From assembly GCA_963765075.1 (NCBI GenBank), contig CAVXVA010000007.1, forward strand, positions 124,001 to 188,000: a DNA stretch of 64,000 bases, given 5' to 3'. Source of the stretch: JAENVU01 sp963765075. Its GTDB lineage: Bacteria > Actinomycetota > Acidimicrobiia > IMCC26256 > JAENVU01. The position numbers and the translations under genes were made by a program. Positions 1 through 8,329 of this stretch are shown piece after piece. The stretch's first letter is position 1. The number at the start of each line of letters is the position of its first letter. The notes under the pieces are model-generated. The model saw nothing but the letters and a program-made list of their open reading frames with translations. It was not told the DNA's origin and searched no databases.

Positions 1-279
1 CTCCTCGGCCGTGAACCGGTACGAGAGCGGGACTGCGACGAGCCCGGCCTTCCGGGCCGCGTGGATCACCGCGATCGTCTCGAGCGAGTTCGGGCCGCAC
101 CACACGATCCGGTCGCCGGCCTGGGCTCCGAGCGCCAGCAGGCCGTGGGCAAGCTGGTTCACCATCCGATTGAGTTCGGCGTAGGTCGTCGTGGAGAACC
201 GGGCCCCGTGGCTGGCGTCGACGATGACCGCGAGCCGGTCGGGCGACCCGTCGGCATGGAGTTTCAAGACATCGGGCAT
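1..279 (-). CDS. AMP-dependent acyl-CoA synthetase/ligase, N-terminal fragment
   Basis: The gene runs off the left edge, so only the first 93 residues (ATG at 279) are visible. They match the N-terminal part of the ANL superfamily: TTTYAELNRMVNQLAHGL, then GDRIVWCGPNS and a PLSYRF segment. These enzymes adenylate a carboxylic acid with ATP and pass it to CoA in the cytoplasm. The AMP-binding loop, the hinge and the catalytic lysine domain lie outside the window, so the substrate is unknown. It diverges from the glycosyltransferase gene to its right, with 127 bp between them. A second in-frame ATG lies a few codons downstream and could be used instead. Confidence 0.8.
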   Translation of the reverse strand, partial: MPDVLKLHADGSPDRLAVIVDASHGARFSTTTYAELNRMVNQLAHGLLALGAQAGDRIVWCGPNSLETIAVIHAARKAGLVAVPLSYRFTAEE

Positions 280-406
280 GGCGGCCACGCGGGCCCCTTT
301 CAGTCGGTCGGATCACCCTAACGGCGGCCGCCGGCGACCGGGACGGACGGCGAGTGAGAGCACCGAAAACTCTCAAGCCCGGATTGGCCCGGTCCGACGC
401 GTCAAA

Positions 407-1141
407 ATGGCGCCCGTGGACGAAGAGCCCGTGATCTCCATCGTGGTGCCGGCCTACAACGAAGCCGCGCTGCTCGACCAGACCGTGCGGGACCTGGTCG
501 AGGGTCTGCGCGCGCTGGGCCAGCCGTTCGAGCTCCACATTGTCGAGAACGGTTCGACCGACGGGACGCCCACTGTGTTGCGCCAGATCGAGGCCGCGGT
601 GCCCCAGGTGCGGGGCCACACGATGCGGGTGGCCGACTACGGCGAGGCGCTGCGCACCGGGTTGCTCGCATCGCAGAGCGACGTCGCGGTGATCTTCGAC
701 GCGGACTTCTGGGATTTGCAGTTCATGAAGGAAGCGCTGTCGGTGCTCGACGCCGGTGCGGAGCCGACGGGTCCCGTGATCGTCGTCGGTTCCAAGCGCG
801 CCCCTGGTTCACAAGACGATCGCGGCGCGGTGCGGCGCCTCGCCACCAACGTGTTCTCCACGCTGCTGCGCGCCGGGTTCGGACTCACGGTTTCGGACAC
901 GCACGGAATGAAGGTGCTGAACCTGGGCGTCCTGCGCCCGATCGTGCGGGCGTGCCGAAACGGTTCCGACCTCTTCGACACCGAGTTGATCCTGCGCGCC
1001 GAACGCGCGGGGTACGCCGTGGCCGAGGTGCCCGTCGCGGTGGCCGAACTCCGCCCGGCGCGCACTTCGATCGCCCGCCGCGTGCCGAGGACGCTGCTCG
1101 GTCTGGTGAAGCTCCGCATTCATCTTGGTTCGCACCGGTGA
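407..1141 (+). CDS. Family 2 glycosyltransferase (dolichol-phosphate-mannose-synthase-like)
   Basis: A 244-residue cytoplasmic GT-A glycosyltransferase. Visible motifs are VVPAYNEA (about residues 13-20), ENGSTDGTP (47-55) and the metal/nucleotide-binding DAD (98-100). It ends without any transmembrane segment, unlike many polyprenyl-phosphate GT2 enzymes. Family knowledge suggests transfer of a nucleotide-activated sugar, possibly to a polyprenyl phosphate. The exact sugar is not readable. I chose ATG 407; GTG 416 is an in-frame alternative that would suit a leaderless start after a CAAAAT box. The stop overlaps the NagA start by 4 nt (GTGA), so the two are probably co-translated. Confidence 0.8.
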   Translation: MAPVDEEPVISIVVPAYNEAALLDQTVRDLVEGLRALGQPFELHIVENGSTDGTPTVLRQIEAAVPQVRGHTMRVADYGEALRTGLLASQSDVAVIFDADFWDLQFMKEALSVLDAGAEPTGPVIVVGSKRAPGSQDDRGAVRRLATNVFSTLLRAGFGLTVSDTHGMKVLNLGVLRPIVRACRNGSDLFDTELILRAERAGYAVAEVPVAVAELRPARTSIARRVPRTLLGLVKLRIHLGSHR

Positions 1142-2144
1142 CGCTGAGGGTTCCCGATCTCGAGTTGGCGACGCTCGGAGTCGATGCCCTGGTGCCGGGC
1201 TATGTGGACCTGCAGATCAACGGGGTCGGTGACGTCGATTTCTCGGTCGCCACCGGTGCCGACTGGGAGCGGGCCGGCCGCCGACTCCTCGCGGCCGGGG
1301 TGACCGAGTACCTCGCCACGATCTGCTCGATGCCCCTCGACGGTTACGCCGCGGTCCTCGATCGGGTGGCGACCGCCCGACGTTCGACCCGCGATCAGGC
1401 GTTGCCCGAGATCGTCGGGGTGCACCTGGAAGGCCCATTTCTCGGTGGCGCGCTCGGCGCGCATCCGGCGACAGTGGTGCGGCCCCTGGAACTCCCCTGG
1501 CTCGTCGACCTGCTCGATGCCTTTCCGGGATTGGTGCGCCTCGTGACCCTGGCGCCCGAAGCCGATCCGACGAGTGTCGGCATCCGCGCGCTCGTCGACC
1601 GTGGGGTCGTCGTCTCGCTCGGCCATTCGACCTGTTCGTACGAGGACGCCGTGCGCGCGCGTCGGCCGCCGGTGCCACGTTGACGACGCACCTCTTCAAT
1701 GGGATGGGCCCGTTGCACCACCGATCGCCGGGGATCGTCGGTGCGGCGCTGGATCCCCGCACCCGCCTGACGCCGACGGTCATCGCCGACCTCGTGCACG
1801 TGCATCCCGCGGTGCTGTCGATGGCGTTCGCCGCGGCCGAACCGATTGTGGTCAGCGATGCCGTCGCGACCGGCGTGCGCTACTTCGACGTCGAGGTGAC
1901 CGAGACCGCCGGCGCGGCCTACCTGCCGAACGGAACGCTCACCGGTGCGACGAGTTTGCTCGACGACGCGGTGCGAAACCTCGTCGGCGTGGGGGTCGAT
2001 CGCGCGATGGCCCTCGCGGCCGCGTCGACCCGACCCGGCTCGGTGCTCGGTCGTCAACCTCGCTCGTGGATCGGTCTCGATGAGCAACTGATGGTGCGCG
2101 CCGCGTGGCGGGGCGAGGACCTGATCTTCCGGGCCGCACCGTGA
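1138..2144 (+). CDS. nagA: N-acetylglucosamine-6-phosphate deacetylase-like protein (NagA family), frameshifted
   Basis: An amidohydrolase of the NagA type, which removes acetate from GlcNAc-6-phosphate in amino-sugar recycling. Visible motifs: PGYVDLQINGVGDVDF near the N-terminus, HLEGPF (metal-ligand Glu), GHSTCSYEDA, TTHLFNGMGPLHH and VSDAVATG (catalytic Asp). The reading frame breaks near 1,658: dropping one CG unit from the GCGCGCGCG run restores VRASAAGATLTTH, linking frame 1 to frame 3. Both halves are well conserved, so a sequencing or assembly indel is likelier than a dead gene. The protein begins almost directly at the first barrel strand and lacks the usual N-terminal beta-sandwich strands of about 50 residues. 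It overlaps both neighbours by 4 nt. Confidence 0.72.
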
Positions 2145-3295
2145 GGCAGACCGGCAACGTCTATGCCAGCGCGATTTCGGAGCATCCGGTCGCCGCGCAG
2201 GCGGTGGGCGAACTCGCAGGTTCGGTCCTCGAACAACTCGACGGTCGTCGCGCCGACCTGCTCGTCGTCTTCGTGTCGCCGCACTTCGCGGGCGCGGCCG
2301 AGGACGTGGGCGGCGTACTCCGGGCGGTCCTCGAACCCCGATCCCTGATCGGCTCCACCCACGCCGCGGTGGTGGGCACCGGCCGGGAGGTCGAAGCCAC
2401 CCCGGCGATCGCCGTGTTCGCCGCCGCGTTCGCCGAGACGTCGGTCAGTACCGTTCGGCTCACGGTGGACCAGCGGCCCGACGGAGCCGGGCTGGTGGGT
2501 TGGCCCGGCGCCACCGATGATGCCCACACGCTCATCCTCCTGGCCGATCCGTTCACCTTCCCCACCGAGGGCGTGCTCCATGCGCTGGGCGCATCGCATC
2601 CGTCGCTCCAGGTGATCGGAGGAATGGCATCGGCGGCGAACGGGCCGGGCGGGAATCGGTTGCTCCATGACCACGAGGTGTTCACCGATGGTGCCGTCGG
2701 GGTCTTCGTGCGCGGGCCGGATCCGGTCGAGTGCGTGGTCTCCCAGGGATGTCGACCGGTCGGTCAGCCGTTCACGGTCACCGACGTGGAGGACAATTAC
2801 CTGCGCGGGTTGGGTGGCCGGCCGACCCTCGAACGTCTCCAGGAGATCGCACTCGAACTCCCCGACGCCGAACGGGAGCAACTCCAGCACGGCGTGCAGG
2901 TCGGCATCGTGATCGACGAGCGCATCATCGATTTCGATCGCGATGATTTTCTGATCCGGAGTGTGCTCGGTGCCCGGGCCGACGACGGTGCGCTGTCGAT
3001 CGGCGCGAGGCTCGAGATCGGGCAGACCGTGCAGTTCCACCTCCGCGACGCGATCTCGGCCGATGCCGACCTGCGCCAACTTCTCGGCGCCCGGGCCGGG
3101 GCCGGCGCCCTGCTGTTCAGCTGCACGGGCCGGGGTGAGCACTTCTTCGGGGTGGCCAATCACGACGCGGCCGTCGTGGCCGATCTGCTTGGTCCGATTC
3201 CGACCGCCGGCGGGTTCTGCGCCGGCGAGGTGGGTCCGATCGGTCCCACCAACCACCTCCACGGTTTCACCGCGGCGGTGGCCATCTTTTCCTGA
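2141..3295 (+). CDS. FIST domain protein (FIST_N plus FIST_C), stand-alone
   Basis: A 384-residue protein built only of the two FIST modules, a predicted ligand-sensing fold often fused to kinases or receptors. The N-terminal part has DLLVVFVSPHFAG and the LIGSTHAAVVGTG segment. The C-terminal part has LLFSCTGRGEHFFG and the ending TAGGFCAGEVGPIG. No signal peptide, membrane segment or output domain is present, so it would act as a soluble sensor or binding protein. GTG 2141 overlaps the nagA stop by 4 nt, which makes it the third gene of an operon with the glycosyltransferase and deacetylase. An upstream in-frame ATG at 2105 would give 12 more residues but a longer overlap. Confidence 0.82.
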   Translation: MRQTGNVYASAISEHPVAAQAVGELAGSVLEQLDGRRADLLVVFVSPHFAGAAEDVGGVLRAVLEPRSLIGSTHAAVVGTGREVEATPAIAVFAAAFAETSVSTVRLTVDQRPDGAGLVGWPGATDDAHTLILLADPFTFPTEGVLHALGASHPSLQVIGGMASAANGPGGNRLLHDHEVFTDGAVGVFVRGPDPVECVVSQGCRPVGQPFTVTDVEDNYLRGLGGRPTLERLQEIALELPDAEREQLQHGVQVGIVIDERIIDFDRDDFLIRSVLGARADDGALSIGARLEIGQTVQFHLRDAISADADLRQLLGARAGAGALLFSCTGRGEHFFGVANHDAAVVADLLGPIPTAGGFCAGEVGPIGPTNHLHGFTAAVAIFS

Positions 3296-3302
3296 CGCGC
3301 GC

Positions 3303-4265
3303 CTACGGGATGAGGACGACTCGACCGACGGCTTGGCGGCTCTCGATGAACGCGTGCGCGGCGGCCGCTTCGGCGAGCGGGAACGTCCGGTCGACGATCA
3401 CGCGCAGCGTTCCGGCAGCGACCTCCGCGATGAGATCGGTCACGAGGTTCTGCACGCGATCGGTTCCGATCTCCGCGCCGAAGAACACGCCGGTCAGCGA
3501 TCGGTTGCCCGGGGCCAGGTTGGAGATGTCGAGCAGCTGACGATCGCGCCCGGCCGACCCCACCGAGATGGCGCGACCACGAGGGGCGAGGCACGCGATG
3601 CTGCCGTCGAGGATCGCGCCGCCGACGGAGTCGACGACGAGGTTCACGCCCCAGCCGCCGGCCGCCGCTCTCGCCGCGTCGACCCAACCGTCCTCGGTGT
3701 AGTTGATGCCGTGGTCCATCCCGAGCTCGCGCAACGACTCGAGCCGTGCGGCACTCGATGCTGTGGCCAGCACCGTGGCACCCGCGCGCTTGGCGAGTTG
3801 GATGGCCGCGGTGCCGACGCCGCCCGCGCCGGCTTGGATCAGCACGGTCTCCCCCGCCTGGAGCCGGCCGAACTCGAACAGACAGTCGTGGGCGGTCCCG
3901 AATGCAACCGGCACACACGCGCACGCCACGACATCGGCACCGTCGGGGATCGGCCATGTCATCATCGCAAGGGTGACGAACTTCTCGGCGTGGGATCCGT
4001 AGAACGAGTTGGCCACGACCTTCTGACCGACGTGTCGATCGGTGACCCCCTCGCCGACTTCGATGATCGTTCCCGCGCATTGGTACCCGACGATGTGGGG
4101 CACGGCGGGCATCTCGCCGCTGTGACGGTTGAGGGTGTCGCCGCCTTCGATGCTGATGGCCTCGACCTGGATCACCACCCCGCCGGGAAAGCACTCCGGA
4201 TCGGGGACCTCCTCGTACCGAAGGACATCAGCCGGTCCGGTTTCGTAATAGACGGCAGCGCGCAT
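3303..4265 (-). CDS. Zinc-independent quinone oxidoreductase (MDR superfamily)
   Basis: A 320-residue medium-chain dehydrogenase/reductase of the quinone-reductase branch. The N-terminal GroES-like domain begins MRAAVYYETG, and the NADPH-binding Rossmann motif AGAGGVG is at residues 145-151. No zinc-binding cysteine cluster is seen, in line with NADPH:quinone reductases. Expected reaction: one- or two-electron reduction of quinones or enones in the cytoplasm. It converges on the FIST gene with only 7 bp between stops, and diverges from tkt on its right across 180 bp. A GAGGA-like element shortly before the ATG at 4265 is a plausible ribosome binding site. Confidence 0.85.
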   Translation of the reverse strand: MRAAVYYETGPADVLRYEEVPDPECFPGGVVIQVEAISIEGGDTLNRHSGEMPAVPHIVGYQCAGTIIEVGEGVTDRHVGQKVVANSFYGSHAEKFVTLAMMTWPIPDGADVVACACVPVAFGTAHDCLFEFGRLQAGETVLIQAGAGGVGTAAIQLAKRAGATVLATASSAARLESLRELGMDHGINYTEDGWVDAARAAAGGWGVNLVVDSVGGAILDGSIACLAPRGRAISVGSAGRDRQLLDISNLAPGNRSLTGVFFGAEIGTDRVQNLVTDLIAEVAAGTLRVIVDRTFPLAEAAAAHAFIESRQAVGRVVLIP

Positions 4266-4372
4266 GAGGTTCTCCTCGGGGTTCGGAACGAGTGGTGCGG
4301 TCCGTGATCCACGCGATCAATCGGGTTCGCCGGGTGCACGATAGGAGCCCCGGTCGCGCGGAGGCGATCCCC

Positions 4373-4378
4373 TAGGCT
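4373..4378 (+). promoter_or_regulatory. Predicted -10 box for tkt
   Basis: TAGGCT lies about 67 bp upstream of the tkt ATG, giving a leader of about 60 nt. This transcript is not leaderless: GGAGGAG at 4430-4436 sits 9 nt before the ATG. No clear -35 was found. Assigned by pattern only. Confidence 0.4.
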
Positions 4379-4445
4379 CGAACCCAGTAGGCGGTGAATC
4401 GGCGGCGGACCGGTTGCGCGATCTGCGGCGGAGGAGACCAGCACC

Positions 4446-6479
4446 ATGAGTGACCTGGAACAGCGCGGCATCAACGTCATTCGGGCCCTGGCCCTGGACG
4501 CGGTGCAGCAGGCGAAGTCGGGCCACCAAGGGACGGCGATGGCGCTGGCGCCACTGGCCCACGTGCTGTTCACCCGTATCATGAACTACGACGCGACCGA
4601 GCCGAACTGGCCCGATCGCGACCGGTTCGTCCTCTCGGCCGGCCACGCGTCGATCCTGCTGTATTCGATGCTCCACCTGACCGGCTTCGGGCTCGAACTC
4701 GACGACCTCGAGTCGTTTCGGCAGTGGGGTTCGGCCACGCCGGGCCATCCCGAATACGGGCACACGAACGGGGTCGAGGTCACGACGGGTCCGCTCGGTC
4801 AGGGCATCGCGAACGCCGTGGGAATGGCCATCGCCGAGGAGAACCTCCGGGCGCGCTTCGGTGCCGAACTCACCAACCACCACGTGTTCGCGATCGCCGG
4901 AGACGGCTGCCTCTCCGAAGGAGTGAGCCACGAGGCGTCGTCGCTTGCCGGTCACCTCGGTCTGGGGCGGCTCATCGCGATCTACGACGACAATCACATC
5001 ACGATCGACGGTCCGACCGAGATCTCCCTGACCGACCACGCGCCCGATCGGTTCCGGGCATACGGCTGGCACGTTGTCGAACTCGGCGAGGTCGCCAACG
5101 ACCTCGACGCCATCGAGCACGGCATTCGTGAGGCGATGGCCGAAGCCGAGCGCCCGAGCCTCGTGGTGCTGCGTTCGCACATCGGGTATCCGTCGCCGAA
5201 GTTCACCGATTCCGCCAAGGCCCACGGCAACCCGTTCGACGCCGACGAAATCGCCGTGGTCAAGGAGTTGCTGGGCCTGCCCGCCGATCAGAACTTCTTC
5301 GTTCCCGACGATGTGCTCGACCTCTACCGCACCGCCGGCCGCCGGGGTGGCCCGCAGGTGGCGGCGTGGAACGAACGAGTCGCGGTCCTCCGTTCACGCG
5401 AGTCCGGGCTGGCCGAGGACTACGACGCCTGCATCGCCGGTGCCGGCGCCGTCGGATGGGAGGCGAAGATCCCGTCGTGGCAACCTGGTCCCGGCCCTGC
5501 GACGCGTGAAGCGTGCAAGGAGGTCTTGGACGCGATTGTCGACGTCGTGCCCGGCCTCGTCGGCGGTGGCGCCGACCTGACCGGCAACACCGGCACCGCC
5601 GTTCCGGATGGTGGAGTGATCGAGCCGGGCAAGCCGGGCGGACGTCAGATCTATTTCGGTGTCCGCGAGCACGGCATGGCCGCGGTGATGAACGGCATGG
5701 CCGTGAGCGGGCTGTTGCCCTTCGGTGGCACCTTCTTCGTGTTCTCCGACTACATGCGGGCCGCCGTTCGCGTGGCCGCACTGTCGGGCTACAAGACCGC
5801 CTTCGTGTGGTCGCACGACTCGGTTGGCGTCGGCGAGGACGGACCAACTCACCAACCCGTCGAACAACTTGCCGCCCTGCGGGCGATGCCGGGCCTGGCC
5901 GTGATCCGTCCGGCCGACGCCAACGAGACCGCGGCCGCGTGGCGGGCGCATGTCAATGGCGACGGCCCGACCGCGTTGGTGTTGTCTCGCCAGAAGCTGC
6001 CGGTGCTCGAGGGCACGGCCGAGCGCGCGGTCGCCGGAGTGGCTGCCGGTGGGTACGTGGTGTCGGACTCCGACGGCGAACCGACACTGGTCCTGATCGG
6101 CACCGGGTCCGAAGTGTGGCTGTGCGTCGACGCCGCCGAGATCCTGCGAGCCGACGGCATCGCGACGCGAGTGGTCTCGATGCCGTGCTGGGAACACTTC
6201 GAAGCACAGTCGCTCGAGACGCGCGCCGAGGTCCTGCCGCCGGGCACGCCCACGCTCGGAGTCGAGGCCGGCGTGGCCTTCGGCTGGGATCGCTACGCCG
6301 ACGACGTCATCGCGATGACGGGCTACGGCGCGTCGGCACCGGGTGATGTCGCCCTCCGCGAGTTCGGTTTCACGGTCGAGAACGTCGTGACGCGTGCCGC
6401 GCGCGCTCCTCGGCGAGTGAGCCCCGCTCCGGCTGTGATCGATCGAACCGCACCGTCCGCTTCCAGGAGAACGTCATGA
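4446..6479 (+). CDS. tkt: Transketolase, with a probable frameshift at the C-terminus
   Basis: A thiamine-diphosphate enzyme moving two-carbon units between sugar phosphates in the pentose phosphate pathway. Landmarks in order: KSGHQGTAMALAP near residue 22, SAGHASILLYS, GPLGQGIANAVGMA, the ThDP/Mg loop AGDGCLSEGVSHEAS followed by IAIYDDNHITIDG, FGVREHGMAA, and the phosphate-binding SHDSVGVGEDGPTHQ. The last 24 residues (after VENVVTRAARA) are Arg/Pro-rich and unlike the family. Restoring one GC unit in the repeat near 6,403 gives an ending ALLGE with TGA at 6418-6420, leaving a normal 55-bp gap with a ribosome site before tal. As printed, the frame runs 4 nt into tal. Confidence 0.93.
   Translation: MSDLEQRGINVIRALALDAVQQAKSGHQGTAMALAPLAHVLFTRIMNYDATEPNWPDRDRFVLSAGHASILLYSMLHLTGFGLELDDLESFRQWGSATPGHPEYGHTNGVEVTTGPLGQGIANAVGMAIAEENLRARFGAELTNHHVFAIAGDGCLSEGVSHEASSLAGHLGLGRLIAIYDDNHITIDGPTEISLTDHAPDRFRAYGWHVVELGEVANDLDAIEHGIREAMAEAERPSLVVLRSHIGYPSPKFTDSAKAHGNPFDADEIAVVKELLGLPADQNFFVPDDVLDLYRTAGRRGGPQVAAWNERVAVLRSRESGLAEDYDACIAGAGAVGWEAKIPSWQPGPGPATREACKEVLDAIVDVVPGLVGGGADLTGNTGTAVPDGGVIEPGKPGGRQIYFGVREHGMAAVMNGMAVSGLLPFGGTFFVFSDYMRAAVRVAALSGYKTAFVWSHDSVGVGEDGPTHQPVEQLAALRAMPGLAVIRPADANETAAAWRAHVNGDGPTALVLSRQKLPVLEGTAERAVAGVAAGGYVVSDSDGEPTLVLIGTGSEVWLCVDAAEILRADGIATRVVSMPCWEHFEAQSLETRAEVLPPGTPTLGVEAGVAFGWDRYADDVIAMTGYGASAPGDVALREFGFTVENVVTRAARAPRRVSPAPAVIDRTAPSASRRTS
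6465..6470 (+). promoter_or_regulatory. Ribosome binding site of tal
   Basis: AGGAGA sits 5 nt before the tal ATG (6476). It lies inside the printed tkt reading frame but in the gap if tkt really stops at 6420, which supports the shorter tkt. Confidence 0.6.
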
Positions 6480-7567
6480 CGAGTCAGGTCGCTCGGCTCA
6501 ACGATTTCGGTCAGAGCCCGTGGTACGACAACATCACCCGCACCTTGGTGAACGGCGGTGGTCTCGCCGACCTCGTGCGCGACGACGGCATTCGGGGGGT
6601 CACGTCGAATCCCACGATTTTCGAGAAGGCGATCGCCGGGGGCAAGGGCTACGACGAGTCGATCGCCGCGGCCAAGGCGGCGGGTGGATCGGTCGAAGCC
6701 ACGTTCTGGGATCTCGCAGTCGGTGATGTGGGTGGTGCCGCCGACGTGTTGCGACCCGTGCACGACGGCGTCGGGGGCCGAGACGGTTTCGTCTCGATCG
6801 AGGTGTCGCCGTTGCTCGCGCACGAGACCGAGGCGACCGTCGCCCAGGCGGCGGAACTCTTCGCTCGGCTCGACCGCCCCAACATCATGATCAAGATCCC
6901 GGCGACGCCCGAAGGCATCCCCGCCATTCAGCGCACCATCGCCGCCGGCATCAACGTCAACGTCACGCTGATCTTCAGTCTCGACCGATACGCCGACGTG
7001 ATGGAGGCGTATCTCCGCGGGCTCGAGGCGCTCGATGCCTCGGGGGGCGACGTGAGTGCGGTGCACTCGGTCGCATCGTTCTTCGTGAGCCGGGTCGATA
7101 CCGAGGTCGACAAGCGCCTGCCCGCGGACTCGCCGCTCGGCGGCCTCGCTGCGGTGGCCAACGCCAAGCTGGCCTACGAGACGTTTCGCTCGACGTTCGC
7201 CGGCCCGCGATGGGACGCGCTGGCCGAGGGCGGCGCCCATTTCCAACGGCCGCTATGGGCGTCCACGTCGACCAAGAACTCGGCTTACTCCCCCACGCTG
7301 TACGTCCACACCCTGATCGGGCCCGACACGGTCAACACGCTCGCGCCGGCGTCGATCGAGGCCTTGCACGCTCCGGGCGTGGAGCTTCACCCCGACACCG
7401 TGACCGACGGCGTGGACGCCGCGCATCAGGCGATGGCGGATCTCGCGGCGGCGGGTATCGACTTCGCGGATGTGACCGCGACCATCGAACGCGAGGGCGT
7501 CGCGAGTTTCGCGAAGTCCTACACCGACCTGCTGGCGACTTTGGAGTCTCGGTCCGCCGCGCTCTAG
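6476..7567 (+). CDS. tal: Transaldolase
   Basis: A 363-residue transaldolase of the long actinobacterial/cyanobacterial type. It transfers a dihydroxyacetone unit from sedoheptulose-7-phosphate to glyceraldehyde-3-phosphate. TSNPTIFEKAI (43-53) is the first barrel signature. The Schiff-base lysine is expected at K140 in MIKIPATPEGIPAI. The late strand WASTSTKNSAYSP and the TLYVHTLIGPDTVNT segment are typical of this class. It sits directly after tkt and before pgl, the usual actinobacterial pentose-phosphate grouping, although zwf and opcA, which often lie between tal and pgl, are absent here. Confidence 0.95.
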   Translation: MTSQVARLNDFGQSPWYDNITRTLVNGGGLADLVRDDGIRGVTSNPTIFEKAIAGGKGYDESIAAAKAAGGSVEATFWDLAVGDVGGAADVLRPVHDGVGGRDGFVSIEVSPLLAHETEATVAQAAELFARLDRPNIMIKIPATPEGIPAIQRTIAAGINVNVTLIFSLDRYADVMEAYLRGLEALDASGGDVSAVHSVASFFVSRVDTEVDKRLPADSPLGGLAAVANAKLAYETFRSTFAGPRWDALAEGGAHFQRPLWASTSTKNSAYSPTLYVHTLIGPDTVNTLAPASIEALHAPGVELHPDTVTDGVDAAHQAMADLAAAGIDFADVTATIEREGVASFAKSYTDLLATLESRSAAL

Positions 7568-7579
7568 CCCGACCGCGCT

Positions 7580-8311
7580 CTAGCCCGACGGCGCCGCGTC
7601 GGTGTCGGCCAACTCGCGGACTCGGGTGAAGTCGTCGACGAGATCGGCGAACGTCGCGTGGGCGTTGGCTCCGCTCGGGTTGTTCATCAGATACACCGTG
7701 GTCTCGCCGATGCGATCGGGCTGGGGGCCCAACTGGGCGGTGCGGTCGAAGACCGTGCGGTAACCGGTCACGCCGGCGAAACACACCACCTTGGGCGCGA
7801 ACCATTCGACGAGCGACCGCAATCGTTCCGCGCCGACCCGGTATTCGTCGATCGTCAACTCGTCGGCGCGCGGTGAGGCTCGCTTGACGAGGTCGGTGAA
7901 CCCGATACCGGCCGCGGTGAATGCGGCCCAGGGGTCCCGGTCGAGGGGAACGAGTCCGGCATCGAGCGCCGCGGGCCAGAACCGATTCCCCGGTCGTGCG
8001 AATGCGGTGCCGCGATCGGCGGAATACACGCTCGGGTTGAGACCCACGATCACCGCTCGCAGTCGCGGGCCGATCAGGTCGGGCAGCGTGCGGTCGCGGC
8101 GCAATGTCCACTGGGCGCGCCCGAGGCCGGTCACCTCGTCGAGGATCGTCGTGCCCGCGCCGAGCGCAATGGTCTCGAAACTCACCGGCCCGTGCCATTG
8201 ACCGCGCACCACGATTTCGTCGCCGACCGCATGGTCACGATGCCACTGACCAAGGGAGGCCGGCACGGCCTCGGGGGTCAGACGAGAGAGGTCCAGGACG
8301 GTGTGGTCCAT
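7580..8311 (-). CDS. mug: G/U mismatch-specific uracil-DNA glycosylase (Mug/TDG family)
   Basis: A 243-residue DNA repair enzyme expected to excise uracil or thymine opposite guanine. The catalytic loop is VIVGLNPS (87-94), and the second signature MNNPSGANAH is near residue 220. The first 80 residues form an N-terminal extension not found in the roughly 165-residue E. coli Mug. GLNPS resembles the family loop, where the residue after Pro varies. The gene converges on tal (12 bp between stops) and diverges from pgl with only 18 bp between start codons. GATACT, 6 nt before the ATG on this strand, suggests a leaderless mRNA. Confidence 0.85.
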   Translation of the reverse strand: MDHTVLDLSRLTPEAVPASLGQWHRDHAVGDEIVVRGQWHGPVSFETIALGAGTTILDEVTGLGRAQWTLRRDRTLPDLIGPRLRAVIVGLNPSVYSADRGTAFARPGNRFWPAALDAGLVPLDRDPWAAFTAAGIGFTDLVKRASPRADELTIDEYRVGAERLRSLVEWFAPKVVCFAGVTGYRTVFDRTAQLGPQPDRIGETTVYLMNNPSGANAHATFADLVDDFTRVRELADTDAAPSG

Positions 8312-8329
8312 GTCCGTAGTATCGCCGGA
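8312..8329. promoter_or_regulatory. 18-bp divergent promoter region shared by mug and pgl
   Basis: The whole gap between two opposite ATG codons. On the + strand TAGTAT (8317-8322) is followed by 7 nt and the pgl ATG. On the - strand GATACT (8323-8318) is followed by 6 nt and the mug ATG. The two -10 boxes overlap in the same AT patch, so both mRNAs would be leaderless and each -35 lies in the neighbour's coding sequence. Pattern-based inference. Confidence 0.5.
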
